A stretch of 64,000 bases of DNA from Streptomyces sp. NBC_00582 (GCF_036345155.1 NZ_CP107772.1:7936001-8000000); one strand, 5' to 3'. Shown: positions 31,727-40,642, counted from the first letter of the stretch. The notes: generated from the letters alone by a model not told the origin. A program made the numbers and translations.

Positions 31727-32482
31727 TCAGTGTTTGGGACCTACGTGGGCGTCGAGTAGGGCGACGGAGGCTTTGCGGGCGACGGAGACGTTGAACGGTG
31801 TTCCGTTGCGGGTGCAGTAGGTCCACTCGACGCCCAGCTTGTCGAGGGTGTCGGTGTAGAGCCGCCGGATGTCGTCGGAGACGTTGGTGAAGAAGTAGCG
31901 GGGGTATTCGTAGCGCTTGCGCACTCCGGCGACGACGCGGGTGGTCCAGTTCGTGAGCCGACATCCGTCGGAGTGGATGAGGCCCCGGATGAACTCCCAG
32001 GGGTGGGCGTCGACGATGGCTTGCTGCCAAGGCTCAAGGGTGATTCGACGGTCGTGCTTCTTGCCGGGGCCGTGCTGAGGAAAGAGGCGCGGCCAGTGCT
32101 GTGAGTAGGACGTCACCGCGACGCAGCCCTGTCTCTGCAGGATGTACACGCCGATGCCCGGGCGCACCTTCCTGATGGCGTCGCGGCACAGTTCGATGAG
32201 CCCGGGCCACGCATCTGCGCAGGCGATGCGCAGGTAGTAGCCGCTGCGCCGATGCGGGCTAATGCATCCGTCGCCGAGATAGAGCCCGAGCAGATATGCG
32301 TATGCGCATTCGTCAGCGGGTGGTCCAGGGTCTTGAGGCGCGATACGAGGCAAGGGCTCTAGGCGGTCCTGCCAGGAGCGGATCGCGGCGCGGGAGATAC
32401 CGGTCTGCTTGCTTACCGAATTCAGGCTCCGGCCCTGCGCTACGAGGGCGAGTGCGCGCTTGCGTGTGCTGACGTCGTACAT
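31727..32482 (-). CDS. Free-standing HTH + LAGLIDADG-type protein
   Basis: 251 residues. Residues 3-40 form a homeodomain-like HTH (TRKRALALVAQGRSLNSVSKQTGISRAAIRSWQ). Two LAGLIDADG motifs follow: YAYLLGLYLGDGC (61-73, acidic D71) and FIRGLIHSDGC (164-174, acidic D172); both acidic residues are kept, so cleavage cannot be ruled out. Not inside an intron or intein; pyk is intact. It lies downstream of a tRNA gene on the same strand, 106 bases away. Like WhiA, a LAGLIDADG protein turned regulator, it may bind DNA without cutting it. Convergent with pyk, 7 bases apart. Confidence 0.88.
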   Translation of the reverse strand: MYDVSTRKRALALVAQGRSLNSVSKQTGISRAAIRSWQDRLEPLPRIAPQDPGPPADECAYAYLLGLYLGDGCISPHRRSGYYLRIACADAWPGLIELCRDAIRKVRPGIGVYILQRQGCVAVTSYSQHWPRLFPQHGPGKKHDRRITLEPWQQAIVDAHPWEFIRGLIHSDGCRLTNWTTRVVAGVRKRYEYPRYFFTNVSDDIRRLYTDTLDKLGVEWTYCTRNGTPFNVSVARKASVALLDAHVGPKH

Positions 32483-32568
32483 GTGGCCACTCTGTGAGGG
32501 TGATCACGACGACACGCAGCAAAAAGCCGATGTTCACGAGAATGGGAACATCCGCTTTTGATTGGCGA

Positions 32569-32586
32569 CCTTCGAATTGAAGGTTA
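32569..32586. repeat. tRNA-flanking repeat, copy 1
   Basis: CCTTCGAATTGAAGGTTA, itself a small dyad (CCTTC/GAAGG), 2 bases beyond the tRNA 3' end. It matches copy 2 at 15 of 18 positions. Confidence 0.7.
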
Positions 32587-32588
32587 AG

Positions 32589-32662
32589 TGCCCCGGGTGG
32601 GATTCGAACCCACACTGAATACCTTTTGAGGGTATCGTCTCTACCGATTGGACTACCGGAGC
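32589..32662 (-). tRNA. tRNA with CAA (Leu) anticodon, short variable loop
   Basis: 74 nt on the minus strand. Acceptor GCTCCGG pairs with CCGGGGC (one G-U), discriminator A, D arm GTC/GAC, anticodon stem ATACC/GGTAT with loop CTCAAAA (anticodon CAA, reads UUG), variable loop TCAGT of only 5 nt, T arm GTGGG/CCCAC with TTCGAAT. No encoded CCA. The anticodon says leucine, but bacterial leucine tRNAs have a long variable arm, which this lacks. Confidence 0.9.
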
Positions 32663-32663
32663 C

Positions 32664-32681
32664 TCTTCGAACCGAAGGTTA
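32664..32681. repeat. tRNA-flanking repeat, copy 2
   Basis: TCTTCGAACCGAAGGTTA, one base upstream of the tRNA 5' end, in the same orientation as copy 1 and also a dyad (CTTCG/CGAAG). The pair brackets the tRNA. Confidence 0.7.
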
Positions 32682-32763
32682 GTGTAGCCCCTCGGTGCCT
32701 CAAACATACAGGAGATAGGTAGGCTCTTGTCAGCAGTACCCCTGCCCTGAACGAGGAGCCCCC

Positions 32764-33420
32764 GTGACCGCCCCCGAGTCGCCCCAGCCCGTAGACGTGC
32801 CCGATGACGACAAGTCGCACGTGCCGCCGCTGACGACCCGTGTCGTCATCGCCGAGGACGAGGCCCTGATCCGGCTCGATCTCAAAGAGATGCTGGAGGA
32901 GGAGGGCTACAGCGTCGTCGGTGAGGCGGGTGACGGTGAGCAGGCGATCGAGCTGGCCCGCGAGCACCAGCCGGACCTCGTCATCCTCGACGTGAAGATG
33001 CCCAAGATGGACGGCATCTCCGCCGCCGAGAAGATCGCGGAGGAGCGCATCGCCCCCGTGCTGATGCTCACCGCCTTCTCGCAGCGGGACCTGGTCGAGC
33101 GGGCCCGGGACGCCGGTGCCATGGCGTACCTCGTGAAGCCCTTCAGCAAGAGTGATGTCGTGCCGGCCATCGAGATGGCCGTGTCCCGGTTCAACGAACT
33201 CAAGGAGCTGGAGAAGGAGGTCGCCGACCTCACGCTCCGGCTGGAGACCCGCAAGCTGGTCGATCGGGCCAAGTCGATCCTCCAGACGGAGTACGGGCTG
33301 ACCGAGCCCGCCGCGTTCCGGTGGATCCAGAAGACCTCCATGGACCGGCGGATGTCGATGCAGCAGGTCGCCGAGGCCGTTATCGAGGACGCCGAGGAGA
33401 AGAAGGCCAACAAGGGCTGA
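32764..33420 (+). CDS. Response regulator with ANTAR RNA-binding output (PdtaR-like)
   Basis: 218 residues. Receiver domain at about 25-140 with EDE acidic pocket, phospho-acceptor D76 (VILDVKMPKMDG) and the LVKPFSKSD lysine. C-terminal ANTAR domain (about 155-215): LETRKLVDRAKSILQTEYGLTEPAAFRWIQK, which binds paired hexaloop RNA hairpins and prevents termination. No sensor kinase is adjacent. GTG 32764 has GAGGAG upstream. Confidence 0.93.
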   Translation: MTAPESPQPVDVPDDDKSHVPPLTTRVVIAEDEALIRLDLKEMLEEEGYSVVGEAGDGEQAIELAREHQPDLVILDVKMPKMDGISAAEKIAEERIAPVLMLTAFSQRDLVERARDAGAMAYLVKPFSKSDVVPAIEMAVSRFNELKELEKEVADLTLRLETRKLVDRAKSILQTEYGLTEPAAFRWIQKTSMDRRMSMQQVAEAVIEDAEEKKANKG

Positions 33421-33433
33421 CCCCGCCACACGC

Positions 33434-33476
33434 ACGACGAGGCCCGCACCCGGGGAAGGGGTGCGGGCCTCGTCGT
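33434..33476. terminator. Bidirectional hairpin terminator between ANTAR regulator and livF
   Basis: 18-bp perfect stem (arms 33434-33451 and 33459-33476) with a 7-base loop GGGGAAG, in the gap between two convergent genes. Confidence 0.9.
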
Positions 33477-33497
33477 ATGCCGCGGAGAGGCGGAACC

Positions 33498-34214
33498 TCA
33501 GTCCTCGCCGAGGTAGGCCTTGCGGACCGACTCGTCGTGGAGGAGGTCCCGGCCGGTGCCGGAGAGGACGATGTTGCCGACCTCCATGACGTGACCCTGG
33601 TCCGCCAGGGAGAGCGCCGCCTGGGCGTTCTGCTCGATGAGCAGGATCGTCATGCCCTGGGACTTCAGCTCGGCGATGGTGGCCATGATCTTCTGCATCA
33701 TGATGGGGGAGAGGCCCATGGAGGGCTCGTCCAGCATGAGCAGCTTCGGCTGGGACATCAGCGCGCGGCCCATGGCGAGCATCTGCTGCTCACCGCCGGA
33801 CAGCGTGCCTGCGGCCTGCTTGCGGCGTTCTCCCAGGATCGGGAAGAGGTCGTAGGCGCGCTGGATGTCCTTCTCGATGCCCGCCTTGTCGCTGCGGAGG
33901 AAGGCGCCGAGGCGGAGGTTGTCCTCGATCGTCATGCGGGGGAAGATGTGCCGCCCCTCGGGGGAGTGGGCGAGCCCCAGCGAGACGATGTCGTGGGCGG
34001 CGACCTTCTTCAGCGACTTGCCGTTGAACTTGATCTGACCGCCGACCGGCTTGAGCAGCCCGGACAGGGTGCGCAGGGTGGTCGTCTTGCCGGCGCCGTT
34101 GGTGCCGATCAGGGTGACGACCTCGCCGGCCTCGACCTTGAAGGAGATGCCCTTGACGGCTTCGATCTTGCCGTAGGCGACCCGGAGGTCCTCGACTTCG
34201 AGCAGTGCGGTCAT
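33498..34214 (-). CDS. livF: Branched-chain amino acid ABC transporter ATPase LivF
   Basis: 238 residues. Walker A IGTNGAGKTTTLR, the LivF-typical SPEGRHIFPRMTIEDNL, signature LSGGEQQMLAMGRAL, Walker B LLMLDEPSMGLSP. Last gene of the livKHMGF operon; its ATG overlaps the livG stop by 4 bases. Energises uptake of Leu/Ile/Val or related substrates. Confidence 0.96.
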   Translation of the reverse strand: MTALLEVEDLRVAYGKIEAVKGISFKVEAGEVVTLIGTNGAGKTTTLRTLSGLLKPVGGQIKFNGKSLKKVAAHDIVSLGLAHSPEGRHIFPRMTIEDNLRLGAFLRSDKAGIEKDIQRAYDLFPILGERRKQAAGTLSGGEQQMLAMGRALMSQPKLLMLDEPSMGLSPIMMQKIMATIAELKSQGMTILLIEQNAQAALSLADQGHVMEVGNIVLSGTGRDLLHDESVRKAYLGED

Positions 34215-35122
34215 CGGTCGTTCTCCTTGCCCGGCGCGGCGTCCGTCGTGGTGTCGGCGTCAGCCCGGGCGGCGCCGGCCTCGGCGGCCTCGACTTCGGC
34301 GGCCTCCTCGTCGCCGGGGGCGTTCTCGAAGGGTTCGCCGAGGTAGGCGGCGATGACGCGCTCGTCGCCCTGGACGGTGGCGCTGTCGCCCTCGATGAGC
34401 TTCTCGCCCTGGACCAGGACGGCCACGCGGTCGCAGAGGTTGAAGATGAAGCGCATGTCGTGCTCGATGACGAGGACGGCGATGCCCTTGTCACGGATGG
34501 CGAAGACGAGTTCCTCGGTGGCTCGCGTCTCCTGGGGGTTCATACCGGCCGTGGGCTCGTCGAGGAGGAGCAGGCCCGGCTCGCTCGCCAGCGCTCGCGC
34601 GATCTCGAGCTTGCGCTGCTCGCCGTAGGGGAGGTTGCGGGCGAGGTGGTCGGCCTTCTTCTCGAGGCCCACGAACGCCAGGAGTTCCATGGCGCGTTCG
34701 CGGGAGGCCGCCTCGGCCTTGTGGAAGCCGGGGCCGCGCAGGACGGCCGACCAGAAACCTTCCTTCGTCCGCGTGTGACGGCCCACCAGCACGTTCTCCA
34801 GGACCGTCATGTTGGCGAACAGACGGATGTTCTGGAAGGTGCGGGCGATGCCGGCGGCGGTGACCTTGAAGGACTTGGGCGGCAGGACGGTGCCCTTGTA
34901 GCGGACCTCGCCCTCGGTCGGGATGTAGAGGCCGGTGAGGCAGTTGAAGAAGGTCGTCTTGCCGGCGCCGTTGGGGCCGATGAGGCCGACGATCTCGCCG
35001 CTGTTGACGGTGAGGTTGACGTCGCGGACGGCGGTGAGGCCGCCGAAGCGCATGGTGACGCCGCGTGCGTCGAGGACCGTCTCGCCGGTGGGGGCGACCG
35101 TGGTGGTGGTGTCGGTGGTCAT
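34211..35122 (-). CDS. livG: Branched-chain amino acid ABC transporter ATPase LivG
   Basis: 303 residues. Walker A IGPNGAGKTTFFNCLTGLY, AGIARTFQNIRLFANMTVLEN (LivG class), signature NLPYGEQRKLEIARAL, Walker B LLLLDEPTAGMNP. About 40 acidic, Ala-rich residues after the normal end (GEPFENAPGDEEAAEVEAAE...) extend it beyond E. coli LivG; such tails are seen in Streptomyces and have no assigned role. Confidence 0.96.
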   Translation of the reverse strand: MTTDTTTTVAPTGETVLDARGVTMRFGGLTAVRDVNLTVNSGEIVGLIGPNGAGKTTFFNCLTGLYIPTEGEVRYKGTVLPPKSFKVTAAGIARTFQNIRLFANMTVLENVLVGRHTRTKEGFWSAVLRGPGFHKAEAASRERAMELLAFVGLEKKADHLARNLPYGEQRKLEIARALASEPGLLLLDEPTAGMNPQETRATEELVFAIRDKGIAVLVIEHDMRFIFNLCDRVAVLVQGEKLIEGDSATVQGDERVIAAYLGEPFENAPGDEEAAEVEAAEAGAARADADTTTDAAPGKENDR

Positions 35123-35127
35123 GGTGG

Positions 35128-36963
35128 TCAGGCCCCTGCCTTCGTGAGGACGGTGGGCGCTTCCGCTTCCTCGTGGAACTCGAGCTGGCGGCGGCGGTTG
35201 GGGATCATGCCCTCCGGCCGGAAGCGCATCAGCAGGATGAGTGCGAGGCCGAAGGCGAAGAGCTGGTAGTCGCCCAGGAACTGGAGCTTGTTGGGGATGA
35301 GGAAGAGCAGGGAGGCGCCGATGAGGGGGCCGCCGATGGTGCCCATGCCGCCGAGGACGACCGCGGCGAGGAGGAAGGCGGAGTTGGGCGGGATGGGGCC
35401 GGCGAAGAGGTACTGCTCGGGCGTCACGGTGTAGGTGACGTGGGCCTGGACGGTGCCGGCGAGGCCGGCGAGGGAGGCGCCGACGGCGAAGGCGATGAGC
35501 TTGACGCGGAAGCCGTTGATGCCCATGGCGAGGGCGGCGGTCTCGTCCTCACGGATGGCGACCCAGGCGCGGCCGATGCGGGAGTCTCCGCTGCGCCGGA
35601 AGACCAGCACCACGATGGCGGTGATGATGAGCATCAGGAAGAAGTAGTTGGCGAAGCGGCCGATGTCGACGCCGAGGATGTTGTGGACGGCTCCGAAGTC
35701 GAACCCGAGGATGTTCAGGTTCGGGATGGAGGAGATGCCGTTGGATCCGTTGGTGATGTCGGGGCCGGAGGTGCCGTCGAGGTTGTTGGCGGTGATGCGG
35801 AAGATCTCACCGAAGCCGAGGGTGACGATGGCGAGGTAGTCGCCGCGCAGGCGCAGGGTCGGGGCGCCGATGAGGACGCCGAAGACCAGGGAGGCGGCGC
35901 AGCCGACGAGTGCGGCGGCCCAGAAGGGGAAGTGCACGTCGAACGGCGAGCTCGGGGACCCGGAGACCATGGCGGCCGCGTAGGCGCCGACGCCGAGGAA
36001 GGCGACGTAACCGAGGTCGAGGAGGCCGGCGAGGCCGACGACGATGTTCAGGCCGAGGGCGACGGTGGCGAAGATGAGGATGTAGACGCCGAGGGTCGCG
36101 TACTGGTCGTCGGTCTGGGTGAAGGGGAACGCTGCGGCGGCCACGAACGCGCCGCAGATGGTGATGTTCTGGTGCCGGGCGGTGATCTGGCTCGCCTGGG
36201 CGACGAGGCCGGCCTTGCCGACGGCGGCGAAGCCGAAGCCGGCGGTGATGAGGAAGCCGATGAACAGTTCGTCGTACTCGGTGCCGATGCCGTAGGTGAA
36301 GACGGTGAGGGCGAGGGCGAGGACGGCGGCGATGATCAGGATCTCGGCGTAGGCGGGCAGGGCCGGGGCGGGACGCGCGGTCCCGGAGCCGAAGGCGGCC
36401 TTGACGGTCTGCCACTGGTGGCCGAGCTTGTGCTTGGCGTGCTCCCACGACGTGTCGTCGGGGTCGATCGGGTCGGGCTCGGGGTGTTCGAACGGCAGGG
36501 CCAGGGCGCCGAGGAAAGCGGCGAGGCTGGCCACGGCGACGAGGTAGCCGCCGGGTTCGAGGTTGACGACACCGCCGAGGTCGGTGCTGATCGCGATGAC
36601 GGTGTACCAGGCGGTCGCGAAGGTGGCGAGCGCGGCGAACTTGATCGCGCCGTCGGCGCCGGCGGGGGTGAGCCAGCCGAGGCCCTTGACGCCGTAGGAG
36701 GCGAGGGCGAAGAGGGTGGTGAGGGCTCCGCCGATGAGGACGAGGACCTGCAGGCCGCCCGGGTAGCCGTAGACGGTGAGGTCGCCGGGGAAGGCGGAGG
36801 TCCAGGTCCAGGCGAGGAAGGTGGAGATGACGGTGAGGATCGCGCCGCCGGTGGTGAGGGCGCGGGCGGCGGTCTCGGGGATGCCGATGAGGCCGGCGGG
36901 AGCGGGCGGTGCGGCGTCGCCGAAGGCTTCGGGTGTGGTGGTCTGTGTCGTCATCGGTGTCAC
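35128..36963 (-). CDS. livM: Branched-chain amino acid ABC permease LivM (extended)
   Basis: 611 residues, much longer than E. coli LivM (about 425). The C-terminal half is the LivM permease (LNIVVGLAGLLDLGYVAFLGVGAYAAAM; ITLGFGEIFRITANNLDGTSG; GGMGTIGGPLIGASLL). The N-terminal 280 residues add several membrane segments, a form common in actinobacteria. GTG 36963 makes a 4-base GTGA overlap with livH; ATG 36954 is an alternative. Confidence 0.93.
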   Translation of the reverse strand: MTPMTTQTTTPEAFGDAAPPAPAGLIGIPETAARALTTGGAILTVISTFLAWTWTSAFPGDLTVYGYPGGLQVLVLIGGALTTLFALASYGVKGLGWLTPAGADGAIKFAALATFATAWYTVIAISTDLGGVVNLEPGGYLVAVASLAAFLGALALPFEHPEPDPIDPDDTSWEHAKHKLGHQWQTVKAAFGSGTARPAPALPAYAEILIIAAVLALALTVFTYGIGTEYDELFIGFLITAGFGFAAVGKAGLVAQASQITARHQNITICGAFVAAAAFPFTQTDDQYATLGVYILIFATVALGLNIVVGLAGLLDLGYVAFLGVGAYAAAMVSGSPSSPFDVHFPFWAAALVGCAASLVFGVLIGAPTLRLRGDYLAIVTLGFGEIFRITANNLDGTSGPDITNGSNGISSIPNLNILGFDFGAVHNILGVDIGRFANYFFLMLIITAIVVLVFRRSGDSRIGRAWVAIREDETAALAMGINGFRVKLIAFAVGASLAGLAGTVQAHVTYTVTPEQYLFAGPIPPNSAFLLAAVVLGGMGTIGGPLIGASLLFLIPNKLQFLGDYQLFAFGLALILLMRFRPEGMIPNRRRQLEFHEEAEAPTVLTKAGA

Positions 36964-37892
36964 GCCCTGTCCGCGACGCGCTCGCCGAGCAGGCCCTGGG
37001 GCCGGAACAGCAGCACGAGGATGAGGAGTACGAAGGCCCAGACGTCGGCCCAGGAGTTGCTGCCGAACTTGTCCATGCCGGGGATGTCGGCGATGTAGGC
37101 GGTGGCCAGGGTCTCGGCGATGCCGAGGACGACGCCGCCGATCATGGCGCCGTAGATGTTGCCGATACCGCCGAGGACGGCCGCGGTGAAGGCCTTGAGG
37201 CCGAGCAGGAAGCCCATGGTGAAGGAGATCTGGCCGTACTTGAGGCCGTAGGCGACGGCTCCGACGGCGGCGAAGGTGGCGCCGAGGGCGAACGCGATCA
37301 CGATGATGCGGTCGGTGTTGACGCCCATGAGCTTGGCGGTGTCCGGGTCCTGGGCGGTGGCCTGCATACCGCGTCCGGTGCGGGTCTTCATGACGAAGTA
37401 GGCGAGGAAGCCCATGCTGAGCGGCGCGGCGATGAGCAGGAAGACGTCACCGGTCTGGATGGTGACGCTGCCGATCTCGAAGGGGCCGCCGTCGATCTGG
37501 GGGAAGACGCGGGCGGACTTGGCCTCGGGGTACCAGGCCCAGACGGCCTGCTGGAGCGCCAGGGAGAGACCGATGGCGGTGATGAGCGGTGCGAGGCGGG
37601 GTGCGTTGCGGAGGGGACGGTAGGCGAACCGTTCCGCTCCCACGGCGACGGTGACGGAGACCATGACCGCGCCCACCAGCATCAGGGGCAGGGCGATGGC
37701 CATCGAGGTGCCGTCGGGCAGAATGTATACGTAGACCGTGAGAGCGCCGAACGCTCCGGTCATGAAGATCTCGCCGTGGGCGAAGTTGATGAGCTGGACA
37801 ATGCCATAGACCATTGTGTAGCCGATGGCGACCAGGCCGTACATGGATCCCAGTAGCAGGCCGTTGACCAGCTGCTGCGGCAGTTCGTTCAC
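36960..37892 (-). CDS. livH: Branched-chain amino acid ABC permease LivH
   Basis: 310 residues with about eight membrane segments. LVNGLLLGSMYGLVAIGYTMVYGIVQLINFAHGEIFM at the start and FTAAVLGGIGNIYGAMIGGVVLG near the end are LivH hallmarks. GTG 37892 is chosen because GGAGGA lies 6 bases upstream and the frame beyond it is low-complexity and non-membrane. Confidence 0.95.
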   Translation of the reverse strand: MNELPQQLVNGLLLGSMYGLVAIGYTMVYGIVQLINFAHGEIFMTGAFGALTVYVYILPDGTSMAIALPLMLVGAVMVSVTVAVGAERFAYRPLRNAPRLAPLITAIGLSLALQQAVWAWYPEAKSARVFPQIDGGPFEIGSVTIQTGDVFLLIAAPLSMGFLAYFVMKTRTGRGMQATAQDPDTAKLMGVNTDRIIVIAFALGATFAAVGAVAYGLKYGQISFTMGFLLGLKAFTAAVLGGIGNIYGAMIGGVVLGIAETLATAYIADIPGMDKFGSNSWADVWAFVLLILVLLFRPQGLLGERVADRA

Positions 37893-38004
37893 CGCATGTC
37901 CTCCGAGACGGTTCGGATGTTTCGACGGGTGGGGCCGGATGTGAGTCCGCGCGGGGCGCCAGTGGAACAGCGCCCCGCGCGGCTCAGGAGTGGTGCGGGT
38001 GAGG

Positions 38005-39234
38005 TCAGCCGGAGTACGTGCCGGACTTGACGGCCTTCCAGGCACCGTTCTCGACGGCGTAGACGGTGAGCTGCTTGTTGGTGGCGTCACCGAACTCGTC
38101 GAAGGAGACCTTGCCGGTCACACCGTCGAAGGAGACGCCCTGCATGGCCGCGGTGACCTTGGCGCGCGCGTCGTCGGGCAGCTTGCCGCCGTTGTCGTCG
38201 ACGACCTTCTTGACGGCCTCGATGATCGCCCAGGCGGAGTCGTAGGAGTAACCGCCGTACGCGGCGTACTCCTCCTTGTAGCCGGCGGCCTTGTAGTTGG
38301 CGACGAACTCCTTGGCGGAGTCCAGCTCCTCGACCGGGGCGCCGACGGAGGTGGCCAGGTCGCCGGTGGCGTCCGTGCCGGCCAGCTTGATGAAGGTCGG
38401 GTCGAAGATGCCGTCGCCGCCGACCAGCGGGATCTTGGCACCGGCGGCCTTGATCTGCTTGCTGAGCGGGCCGGCCTGCGGGTACTCGCCGCCGTAGTAG
38501 ACGACCTCGGCGCCGGAGTTCTTCACCTTGGTGGCGACCGCGGAGAAGTCCTTGGAGTCGGGGTTGATGTGCTCGGTGCCGACGACCGAACCGCCGAGCT
38601 TCTTGAACTCCTCGGTGAAGGTCGCGGCGAGGCCGGCGCCGTAGGTCTTCTTGTCGTCGATGACGAAGACCTTCTTCTTCTTGGCGTCGTTGAAGACGTA
38701 CTGCGCGGCGAACGGGCCCTGGATGGCGTCCGTGGTCGCGGTGCGGAAGTACGACGCGTAGGGGCGCTTCTTGGTGTTCGCCCAGTCGGTGCCCTGGGTG
38801 AGCGCCGGGTTGGTGTTGGCCGGGGAGACCTCGACCAGCTTGGCGTCGTCGAAGACCTTCTGCATCGACTCGGCGACGGAGGAGTTCAGCGGGCCGACCA
38901 CGCCGAGGACGCTCTTGTCGGCGACGAGGGCGGTGGCGTTCTGCTGGCCTGCGGAGGGCTGCGCCTGGTCGTCCTTGGCGACGACCTTGAAGGTCACGCC
39001 GTCGACGGTCTTCTGCTTGTTGGCCGTTTTGGCGGCGAGGTCGACGGAGTTCTTGATGCCGAGGCCCAGCGCGGACAGGTCGCCGGTGAGCGGGGCGTCG
39101 ACGCCGATGGTGACGGTGGTGCCGCCGCTGTCGGAGCCCTTGTCGCCGCCGCTGTCGCGCGAACCGCAGGCGGTGAGGGTGAGTGCACCGGCGGACAGCG
39201 CGGCGGTGATGGCGATGAGCGAACGTTGACGCAC
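38005..39234 (-). CDS. livK: Branched-chain amino acid-binding lipoprotein LivK
   Basis: 409 residues from GTG 39234 (AAGGA upstream). Lipoprotein signal with Cys23 in LTLTACGS, then a periplasmic-binding-protein type I fold: VTIGVDAPLTGDLSALGLGIKNSVDLA, VVGPLNSSVAES, TYGAGLAATFTEEFKKLGG, YYGGEYPQAG. First gene of the operon; a 112-base gap to livH may allow a higher level of the binding protein. The 288 bases upstream (39235-39522) must hold the operon promoter, but I see no convincing hexamers. Confidence 0.95.
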   Translation of the reverse strand: MRQRSLIAITAALSAGALTLTACGSRDSGGDKGSDSGGTTVTIGVDAPLTGDLSALGLGIKNSVDLAAKTANKQKTVDGVTFKVVAKDDQAQPSAGQQNATALVADKSVLGVVGPLNSSVAESMQKVFDDAKLVEVSPANTNPALTQGTDWANTKKRPYASYFRTATTDAIQGPFAAQYVFNDAKKKKVFVIDDKKTYGAGLAATFTEEFKKLGGSVVGTEHINPDSKDFSAVATKVKNSGAEVVYYGGEYPQAGPLSKQIKAAGAKIPLVGGDGIFDPTFIKLAGTDATGDLATSVGAPVEELDSAKEFVANYKAAGYKEEYAAYGGYSYDSAWAIIEAVKKVVDDNGGKLPDDARAKVTAAMQGVSFDGVTGKVSFDEFGDATNKQLTVYAVENGAWKAVKSGTYSG

Positions 39235-39522
39235 GTTCCAGTCCTTTCCCTGGGCGGCCCTCCCCCCTGGAAGAGGCCGAGTCGAGCGCTGTGGCCGAAG
39301 GGGTATTCCAGCTGCGCGGTGACTGGGCGTGACTCTAAGCGGGCGGAGGGAACCGGGAGGAGGGTCTGAAGCAGGCTGTGACGCTCTTGTTATGACACGA
39401 GGTAATGCAGAGCGGTACTTGGCGGGTGGAACAGCGAATTTCAGGCCGATTCGCCCTGTCCGCATGCTGAGAACGCGCAGGATGAACCCCGGTGGGTTCA
39501 GGCGTCTCAAGGGTTTTGGTAA

Positions 39523-40185
39523 TTACGTTGAATCGTTGCTACAGGCGACTTGTAGGGCCCGGGAGAGGTCCTGCGCATAGCGGGGGCCCAGGATGAAGCT
39601 CTGGACTTGTATTGCACGCGTATTACGCAGAGTTACGTCGATGAAAGGCAGTCCGGCGCTCTCCGGCACCTTTCCGCATTCCGCCACATGCATGGTGATC
39701 ACGATCGTGCGCGCGGAGCCCGCCCTGGTGCGGAACGGGGCCCGGGGGGCCGAGGTCAGGGAGACTCCGGCGTACGGCTGGGACAGGTGCGTCACCGTGA
39801 CCGGCGGTCCGGACTCCACGTTCAGCAGCACGTCGAAGGCGAGGGTGTGCGGACGGGTGCCGGGCGGGACCGCGCGTTCCCCGAGATAGGTCACGTCGAC
39901 GACCTGGGCGGGGAACGGCGGTGCGGGCGTGGCCTGTTCACGCTCCTGGGGGCGCGTCGCGTAGAGCAGGGCGGCGCCCGCGAGGACGCCGGCCGCGGTG
40001 AGGGCGGCGAGGACGGTTCTGCGGTGGGTGGTGGGGAGGCGGGAGAGCCGGGTCCGCAGGGAGTCCGGAGGAGGCGCGGGGGATCCCCCTGCGGGGGGCC
40101 GCGTCCCGGCGGGGGGTTCGCCGGGTGCGGGGGCGTCCCACGCGTGCGTGCCCTCGCCCGGTTCGATCGGGCCGATGCCGCTCAC
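39523..40185 (-). CDS. Single-span membrane protein, unknown function
   Basis: 220 residues. Pro/Gly-rich cytosolic N-terminus, one membrane segment near 57-75 (RTVLAALTAAGVLAGAALLYATR), then a beta-rich outer domain with one central and one late Cys. Codon choice towards the 3' end is less G/C-biased than usual. The last gene of a two-gene unit with the lipoprotein gene, overlapping it by 4 bases. Not recognised. Confidence 0.78.
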   Translation of the reverse strand: MSGIGPIEPGEGTHAWDAPAPGEPPAGTRPPAGGSPAPPPDSLRTRLSRLPTTHRRTVLAALTAAGVLAGAALLYATRPQEREQATPAPPFPAQVVDVTYLGERAVPPGTRPHTLAFDVLLNVESGPPVTVTHLSQPYAGVSLTSAPRAPFRTRAGSARTIVITMHVAECGKVPESAGLPFIDVTLRNTRAIQVQSFILGPRYAQDLSRALQVACSNDST

Positions 40186-40577
40186 TGCCAGGGGCCTTCG
40201 CCCGGGCCGCCGGAGCGGTACCAGTCGGCGCAGCCCGCTCGGGCCTCACGGTCGATCAACGCGTCGGCGGCGTCGGCCCCTTGGCGTTTCTTCTCGGCCC
40301 GCGCGGCGTCCACGACGCTCCGCAGGATGTCGTACTGGCCGTTGGACAGCCCCATGGACTGGTAGTCGCCGTAGGTGTGGCTGTCCAGGACCTCGCGCGA
40401 CCAGTGGGCGACCACGCGCGTGCACAGCTCCTCGGGCGAGGTGGTGGACGGGGAGGCGGACGGTGTCCCCCCGCTTCGGGCGGTGTCACCGCAGGCGGCC
40501 GCCGAGAACCAGGCCAGAAGCACCCATCCCAGCACCCGTGCCGCCGCCCGCGCTCCGCGCGCCCCTCCCGTTGTCAT
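40182..40577 (-). CDS. Putative small lipoprotein
   Basis: 131 residues. Hydrophobic N-terminus VLGWVLLAWFSAAACGD with Cys29 as a likely, slightly irregular, lipobox. The rest is soluble with two further Cys (ELCTRV and AGCADWY) that may form a disulfide. Cotranscribed with the membrane protein gene downstream. Function unknown. Confidence 0.75.
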   Translation of the reverse strand: MTTGGARGARAAARVLGWVLLAWFSAAACGDTARSGGTPSASPSTTSPEELCTRVVAHWSREVLDSHTYGDYQSMGLSNGQYDILRSVVDAARAEKKRQGADAADALIDREARAGCADWYRSGGPGEGPWQ

Positions 40578-40642
40578 GCCCCGACGCTAGGACGCCGGGG
40601 CGCCGGGGGCAACGGGCCTGGCGGCGCGTCCCCGAGGAGCCG

